From: Sinotaia quadrata
Lineage: Eukaryota > Mollusca > Gastropoda > Architaenioglossa > Viviparidae
Length of the DNA: 64,000 nucleotides
Reading direction: 5' to 3'
NCBI GenBank assembly: GCA_028829895.1
Contig: CM054181.1
Location: 29,224,357-29,288,356, forward strand
Shown: piece after piece, positions 51,530 through 63,869 of the stretch
Numbering within the stretch: the first letter of the stretch is position 1
Layout: each line of letters starts with the position of its first letter
The notes under the pieces: model-generated
Seen by the model: the letters and a program-made list of their open reading frames with translations, nothing else
Told to the model about the DNA's origin: nothing
The model's database searches: none
Position numbers and translations under genes: made by a program

Positions 51530-52400
51530 AATACTCTCAGTAAAAAAAACAAAAAACATTGTCACACTGAACTCATACAAAGATTTTAAAGTGTTTCACA
51601 ATTAATACGATCAGAAAGCATTTCACTTGATTTATACAAAAGGTCATAACTCCAAATCAGTATTTTTAAATGACTCAACTCTCTTCATTAATTACCTTGC
51701 TCAAAATATCTCAATGGCAAAACGAGAGGACGAAAACTGCACACACACACACACCAACTAACAATATGAACCTTTGCTTTATATGCATCTTTAACAAAAA
51801 TAGATTTATTAATAACTGTTACAATGTAGCTCCTAAATTACGAGCTGCTGTAAAGAAATGTAGTGGGATTTATTTAGTCGTGTTTTCAGACTAGTATTTT
51901 CTACAAAGCATTAACTAAAAATTAAGCACACATAGTGTCAGGTTATTATAAAATATAAACCAATGTTTTCTCCTTGGGACTTTATGTCAAGAAATGTTGT
52001 GTGTGTGTTGTTGCTGTTATCACTTTTGTTGTCATTGTGGCACGTATTCACTTAATTGGAAGTATAGATCCAAGAATGAATCTAAAGAAATGGTTGTTAA
52101 CTCTCGGAATGTATGTATGTACCTTTTATTTCATCCCTACCCCATCGCAGCCAGGAGGTCTGTTCTTTTACACATTCTGTCTGTGTCCCCTTAGCGATGC
52201 CACTGCCACCCCACCATATCCAGGGCTTTCCCAAAACTAGTTACCTAAAGTAACGATTGGGAGGTCCACCTACATATATAAGCTAACTACACACAATAAT
52301 AATAATAAACAAATTAATAAAAACATTATACAAGGAGAATAGAAAAATACCCATAAGACAAGTAATCATAACAGAGGATAAATTATTAAACCTAACCCAA

Positions 52401-52450
<50 letters not shown>

Positions 52451-53569
52451 ACACACACACATATATAATAAAATAATTTTAAAAATTATTACCAAAAAAA
52501 AAACCCGTGTCAGCTATCACAAAAATAGCACCACCAGCCACCAAGTGACCTGACTAAAGAGAAACATTTTAACAATGACACACAGGCATATATGCCTACC
52601 ATAAGATCAAAGATGACATTGACAGAGCCAGCAGGCCCAATCAGCAGAAGCCCGAAGTGCCCCCCAACAAATAAAAGTTAATACAGATTTCTGAAAATAT
52701 TCTTATAGTAAAAGAGGTCAATTAAATCATTTGATCAACTGTATTTATCAGTCTATATAATCAAATAAATGCAATAGTAACTGTAATTGAATGACAAGTA
52801 CAATTCAAGCCTTTTCAAGGCAAATCCATGTAGCCAGTTAAAAAAAACCACAAAAAAAAAAAAACCTGCTAAACATTAACTTCTCATTGTGTCTTCGGGG
52901 AAACATTTTGATAATAAATTAAATAAAAGAGATTTCAAGTGAAAGAAATATATACAATAAATATCAAGTCTATCTTTACCAAATCATTTTAAAAAAAATT
53001 CTTTTCCAGAAATTTGAAAAACAGAAAAGACACACAAATACTATAGTTTGCTTGAGAACAACAGTTGTAAAACAGCACTGGCACTCTGCTATGGTTAACA
53101 TTTTGCATGCCTATATAAAGAGCATGAAAAACATCTCTGAAACACTTGCAAATTCTCACAACTAGGATGATAATGGATTCTGATATGGGAAACATAAAAA
53201 CTAATGTTGACAAATATCACTAAAACACACAATAAAACAATCAGGAAATTTTGTCGTTTTTGTAGCTCACTCTTGAAGTGTAAATAAGTAATGAATAAAA
53301 GTGACATTAAATTATTTACTGAACCTGCTTACAGGTTATCGACTTTAGATATAGGACATGGAAATTCAGGCCCCATGTAAAGGAACCCTGGTCTATCATA
53401 AACCTATCATGGAATCACCAGTTATATATCATAAATCTGTCACAAAATCACAAGTTATATATCATAAATCTGTCATGGGCAGTAAAATTTCTTTTGTTGT
53501 TTATTTTAACATTAGTAGAAGTCCATATTATTTCAAACTGACAGAGAATACTAGTTTGTGCTTACACAT

Positions 53570-53608
<39 letters not shown>

Positions 53609-54542
53609 GAATTGTAAATTTTCAAAAATTAAAAACTGAAGAGATCGTTTCTATTTATGCTGAGTGCATAAGATATATTGTTCAAAATCAAACTAAGGAA
53701 TATCAAAGGGTTATGTTTCTTTCTTCCTGATCAGTGTCTTATTGTCATTATTAGTGATATGAAAGAATCAAGTGACCCCATAAATGGATTTTATATACAA
53801 GCTGACCTTTCTTACTTATTATGAGTGTATGCACTGGTATAGCATATATGCCACCAACTCTTTCAAACTGTACTGTATAAAAAAAAGTAAAATGCTTATT
53901 CAATATTATTTATCTGTTTAGTTATAAATGCTCTTTGTAGCATGAGGCTTATTTTAGAGATTAATCCTATGATACTACCATGAAAGGGCAGCCAGAAAAG
54001 AAGAAATATAACAGAATAGCATATGAAGTTAAAGGTTTTAAGTTTAATTATATTAAAAATAAATACTGCACATTAAATCTAACAAAGAAAATTTTGGTGG
54101 AGACAGAAGATGGAAGTGTTAGAGAACACAACATGCTTAAATAATAGGCAAAATGAAATCAAGAACAGTTAATAGTGGTCCCAAAATGAAAATAAAAGAA
54201 GTAAATAATGGTCCCAAAATGAAAATAAGAAAAGTTAAAGTTTTAATCTAGTAAATATTTACACTTGAATATGAAAAGAATGTATGAACTGTGCATATAA
54301 ACACTGGTCCTCTTTGTCTGGAAATATGTCAACTTTAATCAATAAAATTATATAATAATAAAAATAAACAAATTTTTAAAAACATAGTCAAGTTTTTTTT
54401 AACTGCAATCTCTTTTTAATTTAAAAAAAATCAATATAATTATATTTAAATACAGTTTCACTACAATACACATACAACAGTTTTAACAAGTGTGAAATAT
54501 TTACAACTGGTGCAAACATAATATTTACTTTCAATTTTGAAT

Positions 54543-54588
<46 letters not shown>

Positions 54589-54700
54589 TACAAGTGTAAA
54601 ACAAGCGGCTGCAAAGCAGGCCTACAAAATTGTAAACTAGAAGTATAAATGGCAGGTCCAAAATCAAAAGGTTGCGATCTTGTAACGGTAAATGCTAAAT
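51530..54700. other. AT-rich stretch with CA microsatellites, no gene recognised
   Basis: CA runs at about 52404-52460, 53574-53604 and 54546-54585. Two small repeats of ATATATCATAAATCTGTCA type lie at 53385-53480 and of GGTCCCAAAATGAAAATAA type at 54178-54235. Confidence 0.5.
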
Positions 54701-55480
54701 TGATCTGTCCAGCTCGGGTTTTCGTTTTTGTCGAGGTAAGCATCCGAAATAGCCAGTGTCACCGGGAAAATAATGGTCTACTTAACGTCTGGAGCGGCTA
54801 TCGAGAGTGACCAGATGTCTAAAAATAGTAGGTCATTAACCAGTATTGCGGTGTCCTTGCAAAATTCTGGCTCTCCAATGAACACTGGCGCTTTACTGCT
54901 TGGTGAACCTTCATCGGTCTCTAGATCGACCTCCATCCCCCACCCTCAACCTTCTCAAGACCGAAAGACGTGTGTTTCGCTTACACTCACCCCAGAAGCC
55001 GCAATAGACTTTTCATCTTCACAATGTTCTCACTAATCTCAGTCTTGGTCTGCTCCTGGGGGATCCCCACGGCCTCGCGGTGCGTCTGAGGTGGAGGGCA
55101 AGAGGGCTGGCGGAAGGGGGTTAAACAGGTTGCACCAGTTTGGCGCACACCCTCAACCGCCCTCCGTCGGTGGTGGGGCCGAAGACGCCTTTTCATGACC
55201 GAAAGACGTGCCAGCGACAGAGTTTTATGTCCTATAAACACGTTCGTCAGAGACAGGTAGGGGTGGGTGGGGCTTGGGTATGATCCGAGCGAGCTAGTCA
55301 ATATTTGTACAGCTTGACACTCATATTCCGTGTGTACTTTGTGGAAAGTTTCATTTCACTTCCTCAACTCGGGTATTAGCTCCGAAAGGCCGTCAGGTAG
55401 TTGAAAACAAAGAGTGTGAATCCCAATTAGATGGACCGCTCAGCGTGTTTCCCTCTCAACCAGAAACGCCAGACTCCGCT
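54700..55480 (-). promoter_or_regulatory. Candidate STK33 promoter / 5' noncoding exon (CpG-richer segment)
   Basis: CpG dinucleotides and G+C are clearly raised compared with the rest of the locus. On the minus strand CTTCTGGG|GTGAGTGTAAG (donor at 54985-54990) is a strong 5' splice site that could join the STK33 5' UTR acceptor at 48902. An upstream frame starting near 55301 would then be a uORF; it is not in frame with the kinase start. No TATA box is obvious. This is inference; transcript ends would settle it. Confidence 0.35.
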
Positions 55481-55489
55481 TGGGACCGA

Positions 55490-57360
55490 TAACCAATTAA
55501 CAAAAACCTATTCTTAATTAAAGCAATTTTTAAAATACATAGAAACGATGAATTGTACCCACTCTCCCTGCCCATCCACCCAATCAATCGTCTAATTTGT
55601 CTTCAGTTTTCCAATTTAACAAAGAGTTGTCAAACAACCAGTCAACAGTCAATTGTTTTGTTTAGAGATGAAAACTGAAAAGGCCAAGCTGAAATAAAAT
55701 TCATTCGAGCAATGGCGCTCCAAGGACACGGCTGTCTCCACTAAAAGAGACAGAGTTTCTTTCTGTTCACAGAAAGGATTAAGTCAGGAAAGAGAAAACC
55801 ATTTTCCCTTTGACATAAAACAAATAATCGTAACAAATTTAATCCATATGAGGACTTTCTTTCAAGGCAGCTAAATGGAACATGATACTGGTTCCAAGAA
55901 TAAATTCTTCTTTTTTTTCTAAACTAAAAATTTTTAGCGAGAAAAGTTCATGTTAACTCCACCACTAGTTCAGTTGCTACCTCTTGAAGCTAAGCCAAGT
56001 CTGACGCACAGCCCACCAAGCCTGAAATGCAATACAGTGTCTATAAAGTCAGGTGCTGTCATACTCTATCCGTAAAGTGTTGGCTCCACATTAAGAGTAT
56101 CATCTTTCGCACAGCCAGCTCTTGACCGAAGGGGAAAAAAACAACAAAAAGTCACCTTTTAACTTAGTAAGGTGTCCTGACTTGGACAAGTTCCCTTCTT
56201 AGCACAGCATTATTTATTAAGTTATAATTTATTTAAAATTTAAAGTCCGGCAATAAATGTAGCTCCAGCAAAGGAATTCACCTGAACTAGCCTATAAAAA
56301 TATACAAGAGAGGACACACGACTCCAAGTTTATTGGTAATGGGCTACTCTGCTTTCGAGAGTCAAAACTACATGCAATGGCTATTACAAGAGAAAGAACT
56401 GATACCTTAATAAAAGGAAATAGGAGAAAGATTTTTTCAATTTAAAAAAAGAAAGATAAAGAAGACAGAACTCTTTCTAAATAATTCAGGACACTTCCGT
56501 CTTTCACGAAGCCAGAGATTATGTATCTTCCAAGTTAAGTGGAGGCGTCATTCTATGATCTACATTCTACAAGAACAGTTCTAATAATAGTTTTCCCATC
56601 AGGACATTGACTGTACTCGTTAATGGACCCTCTCCAGGACCTATGTCCGATTGCTGTTGCTGTTACAAATCAATGTTAGGATTTGTTAGGTGCTTTTTTT
56701 AAACTTCAAAATCGATTTTATGTGCGCCATTCGAACTATGGACATATCATAAAGGGTGGGTGGATAAATCTAGGGTACATATTTTTTTTTAATTTAAAAA
56801 TTCGAAATGAGCATTTGACATTTTGAGTGACTTTTCTATGCATCCAAAGTGAGGCCTGGCGAATCCGATATCAACGGTGAAGTTACCTTTTCTTACTTGT
56901 AGGCAAACTGAATTGGCAGCATTTTTTTTCAAGAGTTTACTCCCTTGTTTTCTTTACCTTCTTGTCGCTGAGGCGTTACACAGCGGATTTGTTTCCCTTT
57001 ATTAAATGAAAGGAAACACCGCTGACACGTGTGTCTCAACAAACACACTCGCGCACGTTCGCCGAGTATGTGACACTGACATTCTTTCATGTGCTCTGAT
57101 GGAGTGCTATACAGTATGAATATTTCTCATTTCTGGTCGGTCAAATACTATGTTCCGAATACAGGACGTCATGCTAACTACTAATCTGTAGTAAAGGAGA
57201 ACCATGCTGTTCAGCCTGAATGAAGAGTTTAATTATAATTTAATTCAATAATTCCGGCTTCGCAATACTGCTTTCGTCCGACTACTGAAAAGAAATCAAC
57301 GGAATCTAGAAGAATCATGGTGCTAAACTTGTGTACTCGTATTTTCCATTCAGTGCACAA
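55490..57360. other. Upstream region, nothing coding recognised
   Basis: Contains an imperfect palindrome at about 56980-57023 (CAGCGGATTTGTTTCC pairing with GGAAACACCGCTG). No exon identified. Confidence 0.45.
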
Positions 57361-57365
57361 ACTTT

Positions 57366-57625
57366 CACAGGTATAGCTTCTCTAGCTCTATCCTACCCAC
57401 TATAACTATCACAGGTATAGCTTCTCTAGCTCTATCTTACCCACTATATTGACTAAAACTATCACAGATATAGCTTCTCTAGATCTTTCCTACCCTCTAT
57501 AACTCACAGGTATAGCTTCTCTAGCTCTATCTTACCCACTATAACTATCAGTTATAGCTTCACTAGCTCTATCCTACCCACTATAACTACTAGTTATAGC
57601 TTCTCTATATCTATCTTATTCCTAG
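57366..57625. repeat. 44-bp minisatellite, ~6 copies
   Basis: Unit CACAGGTATAGCTTCTCTAG followed by CTCTATCCTACCCACTATAA and CTAT. Confidence 0.93.
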
Positions 57626-57639
57626 CGTGAAACTGCGTT

Positions 57640-58820
57640 TTATTCTGGAGAATGGGAAAGAAACAAATACAAATCAAATGAAAGTTGTTGTTTTTTAAAT
57701 TCCAGTTATCTCACACCCGAGCTGAAAATAGCATCTCAAATACCAGGGCAGCAGAGACGCAGAATTAGGATACTAAGTTTTTCTTTAAGGTCCAATGGTT
57801 CGACCACAGCTTGGTTGAAACACTGCTTCCTCAATCAAGGTTAATTGTTGGAGTACAGCCAACATTTAGGCCGACTCTCATTCGCTCCCGAACTCAAGGG
57901 TTAATTGTTAGATCAGGGCAGACTCTCAGCCGTCATTTAACTCAAGGATTAACTACTGTTTGATCATATTTCAGAGTTGATACACTTAGGGCTGTGTTCC
58001 AGGAGTCAAGATGATAGGCTTAGTGTTTAGTCCGTTGGACGGGCGATAAAGTAGGTCCCGTGTGCTGCAGGTAAAGCGCGCTAAAAGATCCTTCTGACAG
58101 TTGAAAATTGGAAGGAGTAAACCTTTTGCCGATGAACAGACAATTATAAAAATGTGGGAAAATACCCCCAACCCACCTCACAAACCTCCCTTTACCTTTA
58201 CTCTCCTGACTGAAGGCGCCATTTCTCTTCTTTTTAGAACATAAAAGTTTTCTTTCAGGGCGCTATACTATATCTCTCTTTTGTAGGTCTTTACCCTTTC
58301 TCTAGAAAGTTTGCGACCGGCTGCGAAGGCATAAAAATAAAAATAAAAGCAGACATGACATCTAACCTAAAAACTTTTTTATTTAATTTAAAAAAGACGA
58401 CGAAGAAGAAAAGTAAATAAAATTATAAACAAACTTTATAATGCCTGCTGTGTTTTAAATGTTGTTTGGTGGACTTAACTGAGTAAGAAATCAAGGAATT
58501 ATATAGCAGGTTTAATATTTACTAAAGACAGACAGACAGACAAGCCTGCAGCCCAGCCATAGACAAGCAGATAGATAGACAGAAGCTTTAAGACATATTT
58601 TATGTTACGTGTGTGCGTGTATAAGAGAGAAAAAGCGAACGAGAGAGAGAGAGAGACCTAGTGGGAGAGAAAAGAGAAATACCTAGATAAAAATGGTCAA
58701 GTCCGACCGATCACAACATGGTGAAAAAAAACTTTAATTATTCGCACTGCATCATAGCCTCGTGCTATTCTTCAATGTACACTTTTCATTTCAAGCTAAT
58801 GGAATATTCTTTGTTTCGTT
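57640..58820. other. Upstream region, nothing coding recognised
   Basis: Moderately GC-richer around 57720-58330. A CAATCAAGGTTAATTGTTGG / CTCAAGGGTTAATTGTTAGA motif repeats loosely near 57830-57960. Short GACA and GAGA runs lie near 58540 and 58640. Confidence 0.4.
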
Positions 58821-58826
58821 CAACAG

Positions 58827-59170
58827 CGCAAAGAAACTCACAATAATAATACTGAGCAAAGAAACTCACAATAATAATACAGCTGCAAAGAAACTCACAA
58901 TAATAATACTGAGCAAAGAAACTCACAATAATAATACTGAGCAAAGAAACTCACAATAATAATACAGCTGCAAAGAAACTCACAATAATAATACTGAGCA
59001 AAGAAACTCACAATAATAATACTGAGCAAAGAAACTCACAATAATAATACAGCTGCAAAGAAACTCACAATAATAATACTGAGCAAAGAAACTCACAATA
59101 ATAATACAGCTGCAAAGAAACTCACACTAATAATACTGAGCAAAGAAACTCACACTAATAATACTGAGCA
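58827..59170. repeat. 28/29-bp minisatellite with higher-order A-A-B structure
   Basis: Twelve copies of AAAGAAACTCACAATAATAA plus a variable joint. Joint A is TACTGAGC (28 bp) and joint B is TACAGCTGC (29 bp). The order after the first unit is A B A A B A A B A B A A, so trimers appear to have amplified as a block. Two rightmost copies share CACACTAATAAT. Confidence 0.95.
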
Positions 59171-59179
59171 AATGGCTGT

Positions 59180-60028
59180 GTTTAAGGGTGTGTCAATGGC
59201 TACCTCTACGTGTCCCTGACTGTACCAGTAAGTCGCAGCAAAAACTCAATTCCATTTGGTCTTTTCAAAAGGAACTTCGTCATTTAAGGTCTTCTCTCTT
59301 TCACAAGTTTGTGTACCAGAGGTGGGCTGCTCACAGTTGTTCAAAGAGCCTTCTGAAATCAGAAGTTATTCTTCAGAGGGAGGAGAGAAAACAATAATTG
59401 TTAATTCTGTTTTTATCCTGTCTTATTCGGTTTTCTCATATTTTATTTGAGTTTTTGCAAATTGTCTTGGTTAAATAGAGAAAGAATTCAAACACTTACA
59501 ATGATCAATGAAAACCGAAGTATGTACGTGTATTTAAAACAATGTACAGAGACTTAGAAACAATCCATTGATCTAAAAGATTTTAAAAATAGTCATAGTA
59601 TTAGCGGGAGGTGGGGGGGGGGGAAGGCTGTTAAGAAAATGTTGTTGCATGTGCTTGTTTTAGATTTCTTTTCTTGAAAGTGTTTTTTCATATTTTTCAT
59701 ATCAAAGTTTTTCGGGACTGTTGATGGTTGTTTTTAATAATACAAAATTGTTTTTCTACTCTGAAATTGGGACGCACATAGAAAGAATTGTATCTTGATC
59801 ATTCACTGATAGTCAGCACTGCATAACAACGGACTCAAAACTTGAGGTTAAATAGTTTGACAGAATTTAAATAGTTTCTAGATTTTACACCCACAGCTAC
59901 TTCGACAGACAGTTGAGAAATCTCGACTGTAGTTTATAACAATCTCTGCGTTCCTTCAGGAAATTACAGACACTTGTACAGCATAATATTTTATATCAAG
60001 TACGGCGATCTGCAACAGGCACAATAAA
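59180..60028. other. Nothing recognised
   Basis: Plus-strand open frame near 59188-59397 has no recognisable domain. Confidence 0.4.
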
Positions 60029-60345
60029 TCAAACGGTAGGTTCTATTGTCTAGCAGCCAAGAGTGTTTTCCTTTGTTGCGTGCTGTAAACAAATTACATG
60101 TACAATAAATTAAAACGCTGTTCTATTGTCTAGCAACCAAGAGTGTTTTCCTTCATTGCGTGCTGTAAAGAAAGTACATGTACAATAGATTAAAACGCTG
60201 TTCTATTGTCTAGCAACCAAGAGTGTTTTCCTTCATTGCGTGCTGTAAAGAAAGTACATGTACAATAGATTAAAACGTCGTCCTAATGTCTAGCAGCTAA
60301 AAGTGTTGTTCTTTCCTGTATGCTGTACATAAAGTGCAATTAATA
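60029..60345. repeat. 80-bp tandem repeat, 4 copies
   Basis: TTCTATTGTCTAGCAACCAA starts at 60041, 60121 and 60201, with a diverged copy at 60281, exactly 80 bp apart. The two central copies are almost identical; outer copies are diverged. Confidence 0.95.
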
Positions 60346-60349
60346 GCCA

Positions 60350-61730
60350 GAGTGGGAAACGTCATTTGTGGATTGTAAAAAAATTTTTTTTTTAATCCCC
60401 CATTAACTGGTCATTAATCTCTCGGTGAGGTGGGCAATACATGCGAGCATTCAACTCCAAAGATTACCTGTTGCTATGAACCCCTCATTACCACACCCCG
60501 TATTAAAAAAGAAAAATGCTATGACCCCTTCATTACCACACCCCGTTAATAAAGAAAAATGCTAATGTTGACTATTTGATCACTGTTTAGTAGGCACAAC
60601 ACATAGACCACATACAAGAGAGTTAATTTTTCTTTTATATTGTACATTTTAATGTTACACTATTTTAATCACTGTTCGTTGGGCAGTACAACACTGCACG
60701 CATAATATATTAATATAGGCGGGGGTTCAAATCCTGCCATTTATTAATTTAAAAAAGTGAAATTTTCTTTGTACTGTATTCATTCGTGAGTTTGCAGGTG
60801 CTAAATTATATCCACCGAAACAGCAGTCCTTCCTGCGTGCAGCCAGTTTTAACTTTTCTAACATTTCCAACTGATGACAAAGATATCCATGCCCATAGAT
60901 GGACCACGTGAACAATTTTGACCATGTACACATCTGCCTTACCTATCTGATTTATGTTGTTTAATAAACCTGCCCGCCTTCCAACCGTGAACTGCCCAGC
61001 CACGCGACAGCCTTCTTTGTCGACTTCTCCTATCCATCATCCCCCAACAAACACCTACACACACACACATCATTCTTACAAACAATCTTAAGTGGTCAAA
61101 TGAAAGGGTTTCCGGTGAACAAGACTACTGCGTTAGACCACAAGGGGCCCAGCAGCAATCCACTACCTGCTGAACACGACCTTCAACTATTTTTAGTATG
61201 ATCAATAGGTCATGAAAACTCAAAGAACTGGGCTAGTACCCTAGTACCCTCGCTCCCGGATCGCTCAATCTTATCTTGATCTGTAGGGAAAGCCCGTTTC
61301 AAAAGCAAGTCACACGATTGAAAAAGACGTATATCAAACGACGCGAATTCGATAACCGCCTTGGCAGGGCGGGTGACTACTGTAAAACTGACAAAACGGG
61401 ATCAAACCCCAAAATGCCTTTTTAAGCTGATCACCACTACCACACCATCCCTTAAAAGAAAAAAAAATAAATAAAATTATTTACAGTATAACGAAGTGTT
61501 AAATTATTTTGAACACAATAAGCACCGACGTCAAACATAATATTTTTTTTTAATCAGTTTTTAAAAAATTGAAAAAGTATACTTAATTAAAACGTATGAA
61601 TTTGCAGTTCTGTGTAAACTTTAACAAGTAAATGCATCAATGAGACACCTCCAGATTCAAACACACCAAATGAAATAACCTTAAAAACAGACCAAATAAA
61701 CACGACACCTGATAAACTGCTATAACATTA
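60350..61730. other. No gene; possible tRNA-like (SINE) B box
   Basis: A short duplication of TATGACCCCTTCATTACCAC lies near 60475-60560. At 60725-60740 GGGTTCAAATCCTGCC matches a Pol III B box. No convincing A box or full cloverleaf is found. Confidence 0.35.
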
Positions 61731-61732
61731 CT

Positions 61733-62345
61733 ACAGCGAGATTTGCCAGAACAACAGCGAGATTTGCCAGAACAACAGCGAGATTTGCCAGAACAACAGC
61801 GAGATTTGCCAGAACAACAGCGAGATTTGCTAGAACATAATTACGGCTAGATTTTTCGACCATTACAACAGCGTGGTTTGCTAGAACATGGTTATAGCGA
61901 GATTTGCTTGATCATGACTACAGGGAGATTTGCTAGAATATGACTGCAGTGAGATTTGCTAAATACATGACCACACCGAGATTTGCTAGAAGATGACAAC
62001 AGCGAGACTTGCTAAAACATTCCTACACCGAGATTTGCTAAATACATGACCACAGCGAGATTTGCTAAATACACGACCACACCGAGATTTGCTAAATACG
62101 TGACCACACCGAGATTTGCTAGATGACAACAGCGAGACTTGCTAAAACATTCCAACACCGAGATTTGCTAAAAGTTGACAACAGCGAGATTTTTAGATCA
62201 TGACAACAGCAAGATTTGCTAGACGATGACTAAAAGCGAAATTTGCTAAAACATGACAACGGCGAGATTTTTAGACCATGGCAGCAGCAAAATTTGCTAG
62301 AAGATGACAAGAGCGAGATTTGCTAAAAACAGGACTACAGCGAGC
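61733..62345. repeat. 21-bp minisatellite grading into 25-35-bp degenerate copies
   Basis: Four or five perfect 21-bp units (ACAGCGAGATTTGCCAGAAC A) at 61733-61830. About eighteen longer decayed copies of CAGCGAGATTTGCTAGAACA TGAC type follow to 62345. Confidence 0.93.
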
Positions 62346-62349
62346 ATGC

Positions 62350-63000
62350 GGAAAAGAACTTTCAACATCTGGTCTCACGAAGTAGCCAGCCAACAAATTG
62401 CCGTCCCATTACGAGTTCAGTAACAAGACCTCGCGCAAATCAGATTAAGACATCCGTCTACAACCAACGAAAGACATACAGCAATTAATAATATAATAAT
62501 AAATGAAACGCAGCGAGATCGTTCGCTCCCACCCCCAACAGCTGCTTTTAAAACTAATACAGTCAAAGGTAGATCACTCGGAGGCAGTGTTTTAGAATTG
62601 CGCGATATCTGTTTCGCAACATGAACCAACAGCACAAAAGCGATAACGCCTTAACGCCAGGACGCCGTTTTATCGATCCTCACCGACTGCCACAAATACC
62701 GGTGAATTAATCGCCGCAGGTTGCACCCGAATAACATAACCTGTGGGTAGTTGCCCTAATTATATGTGAGTTAACGAAGGACAGCTCTGATATATCAGGC
62801 TTTTAAATAAAAAGAAAGAAGAGAAAAAAGAAACCGATAACTTAATTCTTACAAACGCGAACAAAAGGGTGTCCCACTGAATAAATGAACAATAAAGATG
62901 ATGACGTGCTAACTGTCGAGTGGTGTTGATGGCTTGACTACATATGACGTGCTTGGTGAGAACTTGCCAGGGGTCGAGTGAATTGTATGTAACACGCTCA
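62350..63000. other. Nothing recognised
   Basis: Slightly higher CpG content than average. No exon, RNA gene or array identified. Confidence 0.4.
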
Positions 63001-63014
63001 CTAGCTGCATCAAG

Positions 63015-63030
63015 CGCGCGCGCGCACGCA

Positions 63031-63062
<32 letters not shown>

Positions 63063-63072
63063 CACACACACC
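63015..63072. repeat. Compound (CG)n-(CGCA)n-(CA)n microsatellite
   Basis: GCGCGCGCGC runs into about seven CGCA units and then a pure CA run. It is an uninterrupted alternating purine-pyrimidine tract of about 58 bp. Confidence 0.95.
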
Positions 63073-63264
63073 ACATATTTATAAACACTTTAATAAACAA
63101 TATTTTGTAGAATTTAAAATTTATCATTTACAGTTTGAAACTCTTCAGTCCGGCATCCTTGGGGCCAGACAAGTGTCACACTACAGACAATCCCGGACCA
63201 CAGAAATTGCCTTCTACAAATTCCTAGCAACCCCTAGGCTTGCCTGATCACTTTACACACTTAG

Positions 63265-63480
63265 TGTTATGTCATAAAAGTTCGTATGAAGCTTAAAATG
63301 GGAAATAATATAATCATTAATGCTGCTAAAAATGGTTTTAAATTAAAAGTTACATACTGCTATGTCATATAAGTTCGTATGAGGCTTAAAATAGGAAATA
63401 AAAAAAAGGTAAAACAAAGCTTAAAATGAAAAATAATACAATCAGTAATGTTGCTTGAAAAAGTTTTGTTTTTAATATTT
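63265..63480. repeat. Tandem duplication of a ~95-bp unit
   Basis: TATGTCATAAAAGTTCGTAT followed by GAAGCTTAAAATGGGAAATA appears at about 63270 and again at about 63361, with a further partial AAGCTTAAAATGAAAAATAA copy near 63417. Confidence 0.85.
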
Positions 63481-63869
63481 TAAAGTGAAAAGTTACATAT
63501 TTAATGCCTCAGAAATATATGTATACATGTACTTGAACATAATAAAGATTTAATTAAATAATTTTTAAAAAATTCCCTCCAAAAATAAATGTACTTTTAA
63601 TGGCAGCTCAGATCCGTAAACTAAGAGAGGTCGATTCAAACGTCACGGACCACAGAAACTGCCAGACCACAAAGTGCGCGCTAAAAGAGTCTCAACCTAC
63701 TATTACAGCACGAGTCCAAACAAGTGGTATTCATATTGTTTGCAATCAGTAACTATGCTTTTTCTTAGAGTCCCGTGTTAAAGACCTCTATGTCACCAGA
63801 AAACAAAAGCAAACGTGTATCATCATCAATCTGCATTGCCGCGTTCTTGTAAGTGCATGTTTCCTAATT

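Noticed and set aside
54773..55036. Plus-strand 87-codon frame and a minus-strand 46-codon frame in the CpG-rich segment
   Set aside because: Both strands are open because stop codons are rarer in GC-richer DNA. No domain or splice partner recognised.
62760..63127. Minus-strand frames rich in VCVCVCVRAC
   Set aside because: Translation of the CG/CA microsatellite.
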